6,775 bases of DNA, from NCBI GenBank assembly GCA_016784625.1, contig JADHUF010000060.1, positions 1 through 6,775 of the forward strand. Direction: 5' to 3'. The translations under genes and the position numbers were made by a program. The stretch is from Candidatus Nitrosopumilus sp. (GTDB taxonomy: Archaea; Thermoproteota; Nitrososphaeria; Nitrososphaerales; Nitrosopumilaceae). The notes under the pieces were generated by a model, which saw nothing but the letters and a program-made list of their open reading frames with translations, was not told where the DNA came from and made no database searches. Below are positions 1 to 6,443 of this stretch, one piece after another. Every line of letters starts with the position of its first letter. Within the stretch, counting starts at the first letter, position 1.

Positions 1-1381
1 CATTAGAGCCGTCAATTACCTGTTTTATCTGAGTGCCATCACCATGTCCTGAGACATGTATCTGGTGCCAGTCTTGGTCTTTTTTTATTACTCCAAAGTG
101 CGTAAACCAGTTTTTAATCTGCTCCTCTTTGAGTTCCATCTCCAAATCAAAGGGCTCAGTTAGTGAGCGGATGTATGTAGCCCCCTCATCAGGCTTGATA
201 TCAATCAAATCCTGTAGTCTGAAATCACTGCAAAAGAATATGAAATTTTTCTGGTTTGCCTTGATGTCTCTGTAATCTACAGCGTTTGGATAATTGAGAA
301 ACTCTCTTTGCCATTCAGCATAGTCCATGTGGAATTGTCTGTCAGAGAATTTCTCCAAATCCTTATCCAATAATCCCCATGTCCCTCTCTGAATGTAGAT
401 TTTGATGTTACTGTCAGTAGGTGATGGATAATGCCCTTTGAGATTCTCTGATTGAGAAAATAGTTTTAGCAAATATGCTTGCTTCATATCAATTACCAAA
501 TCACGATTAGTCTGCTTTGCTGATTCATAAAACGACAACAATCTGTCCAAATCCCTAATCGGATATCCACAAATTGCCAGTCCCTTTGTTTTGTTTACAA
601 TATCAGTAACTGTAGATTCAACATCATATTCAGTTAATGACTGTGTAGAGTTTACTCTGGTTCCTTCACACAGTAACAAGTCTAGAGAGGATTCCCCACA
701 CTTTTCAACAAACTTTTCAGTGTCTTTGCTTCGTCTACCATGAAATCTCAAGTCAGCAGTGTTGCCAATTGAGCCTTCTGAAGTATGTAAGATAAATGCG
801 TGAACTCCTGCTATTGAATGATCAACAGGTAATGGATTTACTCGTACAGAATTAATTGAAAATTCTTTTCCAGATTGAAACGTTTTGATAGTGCGAGGAA
901 TCTGTACTTTGTCCCCTGTTGCACGACTTATCTCACCTTTTTTATTTTCATAGATTTTAAATTTTTCTTTTAGTGTAAGATATTGATCAGAGCCTGTCTC
1001 ATCAAAGTTCTGCATGATCAGTTTTGATTCTTCAGAGCAGTAAATTGGAATGTCAGGGCGCAGATATGGAATGTATGCGCAGTGGTCTACATGTGCATGT
1101 GTTAGTAAAATTCCATCAACTTGAGTTTCTTCATCTCCGCCAAATCCCACATGTTTTGCATAATCTCTACGGTACAGTCCTTTGATTTTAGGTAAAATTC
1201 CAAGCTCAAACATGTCAGTTAGTGTGTTAGAGCCTCTAGCACCCATGAATTGTGAGAAAAATTTCCCTTCTTCAGAGAAAGACATTCCAAAGTCCATGAA
1301 CAGAGTTGTGTCCTTGTCTTTGACTAGGAACTTGTTTCCTCCAATGTCATTTACTCCCCCATGGAAGGTTAGGCTAGTCAT
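1..1381 (-). CDS. RNase J-like metallo-beta-lactamase/beta-CASP hydrolase, C-terminus cut by window edge
   Basis: Reading the minus strand from ATG at 1381 gives 460 codons with no stop up to position 1, so the gene is partial at its C-terminus. Seen: a beginning typical of the fold (FHGGVNDIGGNKFLV, residues 6-20), the metal-binding motif HAHVDH (95-100), a further candidate metal ligand H188 in PVDHS, D210 in NTADLRFHG, CEGT (238-241) fitting beta-CASP motif A, and HVSGH (442-446) fitting motif B. Motif C, a later His, would lie beyond the window, so roughly 40 or more residues are probably missing. The family contains Zn-dependent RNases (RNase J, archaeal RNase J and CPSF-like enzymes) that process or degrade RNA in the cytoplasm. 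The exact subfamily and substrate cannot be settled here. The usual Gly before the D210 Asp is Ala. No Shine-Dalgarno sequence precedes the ATG, but a TATA-like box lies about 26 nt upstream, supporting this start and a leaderless transcript. Confidence 0.9.
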   Translation of the reverse strand, partial: MTSLTFHGGVNDIGGNKFLVKDKDTTLFMDFGMSFSEEGKFFSQFMGARGSNTLTDMFELGILPKIKGLYRRDYAKHVGFGGDEETQVDGILLTHAHVDHCAYIPYLRPDIPIYCSEESKLIMQNFDETGSDQYLTLKEKFKIYENKKGEISRATGDKVQIPRTIKTFQSGKEFSINSVRVNPLPVDHSIAGVHAFILHTSEGSIGNTADLRFHGRRSKDTEKFVEKCGESSLDLLLCEGTRVNSTQSLTEYDVESTVTDIVNKTKGLAICGYPIRDLDRLLSFYESAKQTNRDLVIDMKQAYLLKLFSQSENLKGHYPSPTDSNIKIYIQRGTWGLLDKDLEKFSDRQFHMDYAEWQREFLNYPNAVDYRDIKANQKNFIFFCSDFRLQDLIDIKPDEGATYIRSLTEPFDLEMELKEEQIKNWFTHFGVIKKDQDWHQIHVSGHGDGTQIKQVIDGSN

Positions 1382-1400
1382 AGTAATGATGAATTTAAGA

Positions 1401-1413
1401 TAGTATTAAAGAA
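1401..1413 (-). promoter_or_regulatory. TATA-like promoter of the beta-CASP gene
   Basis: On the minus strand this reads TTCTTTAATACTA, centred about 26 nt upstream of the ATG at 1381. That is the spacing expected between an archaeal TATA box and a transcription start lying at the start codon. No ribosome binding site lies between, consistent with leaderless translation. A second AT-rich stretch (TCTTAAATTC, 1391-1400) is too close to the start to be the TATA box of a leaderless transcript. Assigned by position and composition only. Confidence 0.45.
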
Positions 1414-1439
1414 CGACTGCTGAAAATCACCCCAAAGCT

Positions 1440-1452
1440 TTTCTGTAAGAAA
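1440..1452. promoter_or_regulatory. short inverted repeat upstream of the TPR/GmrSD operon, possible operator
   Basis: TTTCT-GTA-AGAAA is a perfect 5-bp inverted repeat with a 3-nt spacer, lying 18-30 nt before the ATG at 1470, where a TATA box would sit. A second, wider pair (GAAAAT at 1422-1427 and ATTTTC at 1452-1457) encloses it. No convincing TATA box is visible for this operon, unlike the other genes of the window, so its promoter may be weak or regulator-dependent. Short repeats in AT-rich DNA arise easily by chance; confidence is low. Confidence 0.2.
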
Positions 1453-1469
1453 TTTTCAAAATCTATATC

Positions 1470-2255
1470 ATGAAATTTCTTGATAAAATTGGAGATAAAA
1501 TTAATGAAAAAATAGATGATACACTAAATCCTAAAGTTTCATCCACTAATAATTCTGATTGGAAAGAAGAATATTCTGAGGAAAAATCTAGAAAACACGG
1601 AAAAAAAATTGCAGAGTTAGAACAACAAATGAGGAACTGTTATGATAACGATGACTACGAAGATTTGTTTACGGCATGTGTGCAAATCCAAAGTTTAAAT
1701 CCACTTCATAAGGAATCTAGGAAACTTTCTGTTTATGCCTTAGTGGAATTAAAAATGTTTGATCATGCTTACAAAGATTGTTCAGATTTATTGGAAGAAT
1801 ACCCCAATGATAATTTTTTGTTGGAACAAATGGGTCTGATTCTTTATCGTTCAGGCGAATATATTGATTCAATTCATTATTTTGAAAAAGTGATTCAAAA
1901 AACACCATATACTGAATCAATAGCATTAGATTGTAAAATCAACAAAGCCTATGCATTGTCTAATTCTGGTAACTTTGAGGAAGCAGTTCAATTTTGTACT
2001 GATGAATTAAAATTACATGAAAATGATGAAACACTTTTGATGATAAAAAATAAGGTATTAGAAGAAATACAAAACCAAAAAGAAATTAAAGAAGAAAAAG
2101 CAACCCAAGCGAAAAAAGAGCCTGATTCTTCTCAAAACAACTCTGAATTTTCTATAGCAGATGAACTAGCAAAACTTGTAAAATTAAAAGAACAAGGTGC
2201 GATTACAGAAGAGGAATTTTTAGAAATGAAGCAAAAACTTATGGGTAAAATGTAG
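1470..2255 (+). CDS. TPR-repeat protein with C-terminal SHOCT domain, first gene of operon
   Basis: 261 aa, no signal peptide or membrane segment, so probably cytoplasmic. It begins with a charged amphipathic stretch (residues 1-20). A region of about three TPR-like helical hairpins follows, roughly 84-111, 116-147 and 155-185, showing spaced Leu/Tyr/Gly/Ala such as LYRSGEYIDSIHYFEKV and ALSNSGNFEEAVQF. A Lys/Glu-rich linker (about 196-222) leads to a SHOCT domain (about 228-261), recognisable from the pattern LVKLKEQGAITEEEFLEMKQKL. TPRs bind protein partners; SHOCT is a short C-terminal module thought to mediate oligomerisation or docking. The stop codon is separated by one base from the start of the GmrSD-type nuclease gene, implying cotranscription and probable translational coupling. 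I infer an accessory or scaffold role for that nuclease. No catalytic motif is visible. The ATG has no Shine-Dalgarno sequence, consistent with a leaderless start. Confidence 0.85.
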   Translation: MKFLDKIGDKINEKIDDTLNPKVSSTNNSDWKEEYSEEKSRKHGKKIAELEQQMRNCYDNDDYEDLFTACVQIQSLNPLHKESRKLSVYALVELKMFDHAYKDCSDLLEEYPNDNFLLEQMGLILYRSGEYIDSIHYFEKVIQKTPYTESIALDCKINKAYALSNSGNFEEAVQFCTDELKLHENDETLLMIKNKVLEEIQNQKEIKEEKATQAKKEPDSSQNNSEFSIADELAKLVKLKEQGAITEEEFLEMKQKLMGKM

Positions 2256-2256
2256 T

Positions 2257-4383
2257 ATGAAAGCAACTGAAACTCCATTTATTTCATTTATGCAAAAAAC
2301 AACACAATTCTCAATTCCAATTTATCAGAGAACTTACAGTTGGACAAATGATCAATGTACACAATTATGGAATGACATTGTCAATGCTGGAAAAGACGAT
2401 TCAGTTAATGGGCATTTTATTGGTTCAATTGTCTACATTTCTGAAGGACTTTACGAGGTATCTTCTGTACCTGAAGTTATAGTAATTGATGGACAGCAAA
2501 GACTAACAACACTATCTCTTTTCTTATCTGCACTAGGGAAAATATTAGATGAACAGGACATTGAATCAGAAATTAGTAGTAAGAAAATTAATAATTACTA
2601 TTTGTTTAATCGAGAAGAAGAAGATGAAAAACGTTACAAACTGATTCTGACTCAAAGAGACAAAAATACTTTCATTGATTTAATTGAAGGGCGAGATCCA
2701 CCTGCAGATTATTCTCCACAAATAGTTGAAAATTATAATTTCTTTCTTGAAAAAATTAGAAATTCAGAATTAACCCCTGAACAAATTTACAAAGGCATTT
2801 GCAAATTAATGATAGTAAGCATTTCATTAGATAGAACTTCTGATGATCCACAACTAATATTTGAAAGTCTAAACTCTACAGGTTTGAAATTATCTCAAGC
2901 TGATTTAATCAGAAATTTTGTATTGATGGGTTTAGAAAAAGCGCTTCAAAAAGATATCTATCACAATTATTGGTATCCAATGGAACAAAGATTTGCAACC
3001 ATGGAGGATTCAAAATATTTTGATAGATTTATGCGTGATTATCTGACTGTAAAAACAGGACAAATACCTAACAAGGGACAAGTCTATGAGAGTTTCAAAC
3101 GATACTGGATTAGTGTAAGGGACATTCCAATAGAGAAACTAATGGATGACATCACCCGTTTTTCAAAACATTATGCAAATTTGATTTTTGCAAATTTTGA
3201 AGAATCAGATATTAATAAAATTGCTAAAAATATCAATACTCTCAAAGTAGATGTCGTGTATCCATTCCTTTTAGAAATACTAGAGGATTACAAAAATCAA
3301 GTTATTTCAAAATCTGAATTAATAGAAATTATGAATTTATCTGAGAGCTATGTGTTTCGCAGGGCAATTTGTGATGTTCCAACATCCTCTTTAAACAAAA
3401 CATTTGCAAATCTTACAAAAGAAATAGACAAGGATGATTACCTTACAAGTCTAAAAGCATCATTTATCAACAAAAGAACCTACAAACGTTTTCCAAATGA
3501 TGATGAATTCAAACGTGAATTCGTTTTAAAAAATGTCTATAATTTTAGAATTAGATCTTATCTCTTCAGCAAACTCGAAAATCATGATCATAAAGAGCCA
3601 ATCGACACTGTCAGCGAATATACTGTAGAACACATTATGCCACAAAATCCTAACATGTCACCTGAATGGAGACAATCTATCGGTGAGAATTGGCAAGAAG
3701 TTCACAATGAATTTTTACACACGGTTGGAAATTTGACTTTAACAGGCTATAATTCGGAACTAAGTGATCGGTCATTTTTGGAAAAAAGAGACATGAAAGG
3801 GGGATTTGCAGACAGTCATCTAATGATCAACCATGCATTAGCTACTCTTGAGACGTGGAATAAAGATGAAATTATCAAACGAGGGAAAGATCTATCTGAA
3901 CTTGCCTCACAAATTTGGTCTGCTCCAAAACTTTCAGATGAGATTTTAGAAAAATACCAAGCCATAGAAGAAGTTGTTGATGAGGATGAGGATGAGGATG
4001 AATCTGAAAGGAAAAAATGGGGGCAAATACTGGATTATGCAAAACCTGAGACTAGAGAAATAGTTGAAAATATGATTTCAAAGATTAAAGAAAAATTCAA
4101 CTGTATAGGGGAACCATATGGGAGATGGTATTATCTGTATGTCAATGAACCTCAAGAAATGAAAAATTGTTTTGCAGTAATCACATGTGGGGTAGGAACT
4201 ACAAACATTTGCATACGTGTAAATCCTGAAACTTTTTCTTATGAGGATGAACTGATAAGAACAGTGAAGGGATTCTTTTTTCCTGAAGAACACGAAAGAA
4301 GAATGTCAATCAAACCAGAAACATTAGAAAAAATTCTCACATATCTTGAACACTCAGTAAAAATTACTAAAGATTCAGATTAA
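2257..4383 (+). CDS. GmrSD-type DUF262/DUF1524 (HNH) nuclease with probable DUF5655 tail
   Basis: 708 aa. N-terminal DUF262 (about 1-240) shows its three hallmarks: PIYQRTYSW (21-29), IDGQQRLTTL (77-86, the proposed nucleotide-binding or hydrolysing motif), and FESLNSTGLKLSQADLIRN (202-220). DUF1524, a His-Me finger/HNH nuclease, follows with EYTVEHIMPQ (454-463, candidate catalytic H459) and HTVGNLTLTGYNSELSDRSF (488-507, with H488, N492 and N499). After an acidic linker (DEDEDEDE, 575-582) comes a tail (about 600-704) resembling DUF5655, a module often attached to such proteins. Known relatives include the type IV enzymes GmrSD and BrxU and the phosphorothioate-sensing SspE, where DUF262 couples nucleotide hydrolysis to DNA cleavage by DUF1524. 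All key motifs look intact, so it is probably active. No DNA-modification genes are in the window, so its trigger is unknown. It lies 1 bp after the TPR-SHOCT gene and its 3' end overlaps the convergent regulator by 9 bp. Anti-phage restriction is the likeliest role, by inference. Confidence 0.92.
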   Translation: MKATETPFISFMQKTTQFSIPIYQRTYSWTNDQCTQLWNDIVNAGKDDSVNGHFIGSIVYISEGLYEVSSVPEVIVIDGQQRLTTLSLFLSALGKILDEQDIESEISSKKINNYYLFNREEEDEKRYKLILTQRDKNTFIDLIEGRDPPADYSPQIVENYNFFLEKIRNSELTPEQIYKGICKLMIVSISLDRTSDDPQLIFESLNSTGLKLSQADLIRNFVLMGLEKALQKDIYHNYWYPMEQRFATMEDSKYFDRFMRDYLTVKTGQIPNKGQVYESFKRYWISVRDIPIEKLMDDITRFSKHYANLIFANFEESDINKIAKNINTLKVDVVYPFLLEILEDYKNQVISKSELIEIMNLSESYVFRRAICDVPTSSLNKTFANLTKEIDKDDYLTSLKASFINKRTYKRFPNDDEFKREFVLKNVYNFRIRSYLFSKLENHDHKEPIDTVSEYTVEHIMPQNPNMSPEWRQSIGENWQEVHNEFLHTVGNLTLTGYNSELSDRSFLEKRDMKGGFADSHLMINHALATLETWNKDEIIKRGKDLSELASQIWSAPKLSDEILEKYQAIEEVVDEDEDEDESERKKWGQILDYAKPETREIVENMISKIKEKFNCIGEPYGRWYYLYVNEPQEMKNCFAVITCGVGTTNICIRVNPETFSYEDELIRTVKGFFFPEEHERRMSIKPETLEKILTYLEHSVKITKDSD
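3979..4002 (+). repeat. GATGAG hexanucleotide repeat within the nuclease gene
   Basis: Three perfect GATGAG units followed by GATGAA encode an alternating Asp-Glu run that forms the acidic linker between the DUF1524 nuclease domain and the C-terminal tail. Gain or loss of a unit would stay in frame and only change linker length. The run is too short to call a contingency locus. Confidence 0.7.
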
Positions 4384-5133
4384 AAACTCTGAGGCATGTT
4401 TGCCTTCTTCAGTAATTTCAATCCAACGTGTTCTGCCAATTTTATTCACCTTGACAAATCCCCATTGATGTTCCAATGCAGAGATTATACCCTTATCCAA
4501 ACTGGCAAAAGTAGCTTGGCTTTGGTTTTCAGCATTTACAATAATTAATTTTTCTTCAACTGCCTTTTTTGCCATATCTTTTTTTGATATTCTGCCACCA
4601 GAATCTACCACAATCTTTAATGCTTGAATGTGTCTATCTTCAGGCTTTTGAATCTCATATGTAGGAATGTATTCGATGTCTTTGATTCCTTTAGACATTG
4701 CCTTGCCTGAAAATCCAAGATACTCTTTTGCCTCCACATAGAATGGATTTACATTTTCATTATCGTTAAACATCATTGATGCCATCATACAGCCTATTGC
4801 CTGAACTTTGGATCCTGATGCCAAATTAACTGAAATGATATTTCCAGTTTCTTGTACAATTAATTTTTTCACAGTTTTAATTATTTGAAATAGTGCAGTT
4901 CTATTATGATATTCTATTACAACTTCAATGTTTAATTTTTCTAACTGTTCTGAAATCTTTTGATAAAACTTTGTTGCCTTATCCTCAGATGGATTCTCAT
5001 GAACTAACAATATCACTTTGTCTGCTCGTAGTTTTTTTGCAGGTAAAACGATCCTATCTATCTCATAGCCTACAGGGGCAATATGTACACGCAAGTTTTG
5101 AATATCAGTCATCACAGTATCCATAATGTTCAT
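4375..5133 (-). CDS. CARF-like/winged-HTH transcriptional regulator (DUF6293, HFX_2341-like)
   Basis: 252 aa, cytoplasmic. The N-terminal half (about 14-140) is a Rossmann-like ligand-sensing domain: VHIAPVGYEIDRIVLPA (16-32), a strand with VILLVHENPSEDKA (40-53), and VNLASGSKVQAIGCMMA (102-118), which matches the ligand-binding N-x-S/T-x-G-x-K loop of CARF-type domains. The C-terminal part (about 165-250) looks like a winged helix: RISKKDMAKKAV (181-192) as a candidate helix-turn-helix and GRTRWIEITEEGK (233-245) as the wing. Archaeal HFX_2341/DUF6293 proteins are predicted nucleotide-responsive regulators; CARF relatives bind cyclic oligoadenylates, but the ligand here is unknown. The gene converges on the GmrSD-type nuclease with a 9-bp overlap and diverges from the J-domain gene across 52 bp holding a shared TATA-like box. 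Methionines 4 and 8 are alternative starts; M1 is preferred because the TATA-like box lies about 29 nt before it. Confidence 0.85.
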   Translation of the reverse strand: MNIMDTVMTDIQNLRVHIAPVGYEIDRIVLPAKKLRADKVILLVHENPSEDKATKFYQKISEQLEKLNIEVVIEYHNRTALFQIIKTVKKLIVQETGNIISVNLASGSKVQAIGCMMASMMFNDNENVNPFYVEAKEYLGFSGKAMSKGIKDIEYIPTYEIQKPEDRHIQALKIVVDSGGRISKKDMAKKAVEEKLIIVNAENQSQATFASLDKGIISALEHQWGFVKVNKIGRTRWIEITEEGKHASEFLI

Positions 5134-5156
5134 ACTAATAACTAGTCATAGGAGAA

Positions 5157-5168
5157 GATATTAAATTC
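5157..5168. promoter_or_regulatory. near-symmetric TATA-like element shared by divergent genes
   Basis: GATATTAAATTC contains ATTAAAT, which reads ATTTAAT on the other strand, so a similar TATA-like box faces both ways. Its centre lies about 24 nt upstream of the ATG at 5186 (plus) and about 29 nt upstream of the ATG at 5133 (minus), both suitable for leaderless archaeal transcription. It is the only clear TATA candidate in the 52-bp gap. GGAGAAG at 5151-5157 is too far (about 30 nt) from the plus-strand start to act as a Shine-Dalgarno site. Confidence 0.5.
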
Positions 5169-5185
5169 ATAAAAAATACAGATTT

Positions 5186-6349
5186 ATGAAAATTTTTGGG
5201 TTTGGGGAAAAAAAGATTCTAGATTGTACGTGTGGCTGTGGATGTAGAGAAACTTTTGAAGAATTTGGAATGATAACCAAGGGTAAAGAAGAATATTCAG
5301 CAAGAAGATATGGAACCATTTGGACAGGCGATTATACAATTTGTAAGGATTGTAATTATAACAAGCATTCAAAATCAAAAGTGAGCCCAAGTTCCAAACA
5401 AATTCATCAAATAAATCAAAATGAAGATTCTATTAAATTTGAAGAATTCAAAGGGGTGGTAAAAGGTATCTCAGATGAAGAATTTGAAATTCTATTAAAA
5501 CTAGGTTTTTCTGTAAAGGGATTTGACATATATCGAATTAGACGAAAAGTAATTTCATCTAATGATTATGTAATAAGTTTAAAATTGAAATCAAAAGACA
5601 ATGAAAATTCACGTATGTATGTTGCACATGTGGGTAGAATACCTAATGGATATTCATTAGAATGGATGGATGATTTTTTAATTCGTGCAGATGAATATCA
5701 GAGTCATTTTTGGGAATGTAGAGAAATTTTTGTAATGAATATTAATGAAAATACAACAAGATATGATCAACCTAAGAAATCAGAAACAAAATATAATAAA
5801 CATAATATAAATAAAGTTAAATTAATCACAGGAAAGAAATTTCATAATTTTTTCAGAAAATTAACTACTGAAAAGAAGCAAAGACTAGAAAAATTATATT
5901 TAAAAGAAAATAAAATATGGGATCAAAAATCACAAGATGAACAAAGAGAATTTTGTGAAAAAGTAAATGTAAATTTTATTCAATACAATAGATTATGGAA
6001 ATATCCAATATATGATCAATGTAGATTAATATTTTCTTTGGGCGATTCAAATAAAGAACAATATGAAGAAGAGTCAAAAAATAATTATGAAGATCGATAT
6101 AATGCTAATGGGAACAAGTCTGATAACTCTGAAGAAGAGGTTACAATTACTATAAAGAATGCTTATGAAATTTTAGATGTAGATGAATCTGCAACTTTTG
6201 AAGAAATTAAAGATTCAAAAAAGAAACTCATTTTGATGTGGCATCCAGATAAACACAGGAATGAATCTAGGAAAAAAGTGGCAGAAAAAGAAATAAAAAA
6301 GATCAATATAGCTTTTGATATGTTAGAATCTGAAAGAAATTCTGAATAA
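5186..6349 (+). CDS. Cysteine-cluster protein with C-terminal J (DnaJ) domain, otherwise unknown
   Basis: 387 aa. The N-terminus has a dense cysteine cluster, CTCGCGC (C14, C16, C18, C20), followed by CKDC (C53, C56), looking like a zinc-binding module. The middle (about 85-290) is not recognised: a segment around 96-190 looks alpha/beta, and a Lys-rich, probably helical segment (about 205-270) follows. An acidic, Asn-rich low-complexity linker (about 288-318) leads to a J domain (about 325-385) with NAYEILDVDESAT, the invariant HPD in WHPDKH (353-358), and helix IV residues KINIAFDML. A J domain stimulates the ATPase of an Hsp70 (DnaK) and recruits it to a client. Here it is C-terminal and lacks the Gly/Phe and DnaJ zinc regions, as in class C J proteins, so this is not canonical DnaJ. 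Coding sequence is unusually AT-rich (only 10 G or C among 5761-5820). The start has no Shine-Dalgarno site but a TATA-like box about 24 nt upstream. Confidence 0.85.
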   Translation: MKIFGFGEKKILDCTCGCGCRETFEEFGMITKGKEEYSARRYGTIWTGDYTICKDCNYNKHSKSKVSPSSKQIHQINQNEDSIKFEEFKGVVKGISDEEFEILLKLGFSVKGFDIYRIRRKVISSNDYVISLKLKSKDNENSRMYVAHVGRIPNGYSLEWMDDFLIRADEYQSHFWECREIFVMNINENTTRYDQPKKSETKYNKHNINKVKLITGKKFHNFFRKLTTEKKQRLEKLYLKENKIWDQKSQDEQREFCEKVNVNFIQYNRLWKYPIYDQCRLIFSLGDSNKEQYEEESKNNYEDRYNANGNKSDNSEEEVTITIKNAYEILDVDESATFEEIKDSKKKLILMWHPDKHRNESRKKVAEKEIKKINIAFDMLESERNSE

Positions 6350-6360
6350 AAGGCACTTTT
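6348..6360 (+). terminator. possible weak terminator after the J-domain gene
   Basis: AAAAG-GCA-CTTTT overlaps the TAA stop codon. It is a perfect 5-bp inverted repeat with a 3-nt loop ending in a T run. Archaeal RNA polymerase terminates mainly on T-rich non-template DNA, so the T tract may matter more than the weak hairpin. Low confidence. Confidence 0.25.
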
Positions 6361-6387
6361 AATCAATATCTAGGCATAACAGTATGA

Positions 6388-6403
6388 ATAGTATGCTTAC
6401 TAT
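6388..6403. promoter_or_regulatory. inverted repeat upstream of the PIN gene, candidate operator
   Basis: ATAGTA-TGCT-TACTAT is a perfect 6-bp inverted repeat with a 4-nt spacer. It ends about 7 bp before the TATA-like run at 6411, overlapping the zone where BRE and upstream regulator sites lie. AGTATG occurs directly at 6381-6386 and again at 6390-6395, sharing bases with the repeat. Position and symmetry suggest a dimeric regulator site; no protein can be assigned from sequence alone. Confidence 0.35.
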
Positions 6404-6408
6404 GGTCA

Positions 6409-6423
6409 TGATATATAATAATT
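6409..6423 (+). promoter_or_regulatory. TATA box of the PIN-domain gene
   Basis: An ATATATAATAATT run is centred about 28 nt upstream of the ATG at 6444. This is the most convincing TATA box in the window. No Shine-Dalgarno sequence is seen in the bases before the ATG, so the transcript is probably leaderless. Confidence 0.55.
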
Positions 6424-6443
6424 TTCAAAGCACTATCTAATTC

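Noticed and set aside
33..275. 80-codon plus-strand open frame
   Set aside because: Lies wholly within the minus-strand beta-CASP gene and has no recognisable domain; its Cys/Ser-rich product is typical of a frame opposite a real gene.
1182..1403. 73-codon plus-strand open frame near the divergent promoter
   Set aside because: Antisense to the N-terminal part of the beta-CASP gene, which carries conserved family motifs; no motif of its own.
4356..4368. AGTAA-AAA-TTACT inverted repeat near the convergent gene ends
   Set aside because: Lies within the coding end of the nuclease gene, is short and AT-only in its core, and has no distinct T tract on the minus strand beyond background; not called a terminator.
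4893..5126. 77-codon plus-strand open frame
   Set aside because: Antisense to the CARF-like regulator; its product shows no family features.
5186..6349. Canonical DnaJ (Hsp40) gene
   Set aside because: The J domain is at the C-terminus, and the Gly/Phe region and the four CxxCxGxG motifs are absent; the N-terminal cysteines have a different pattern.
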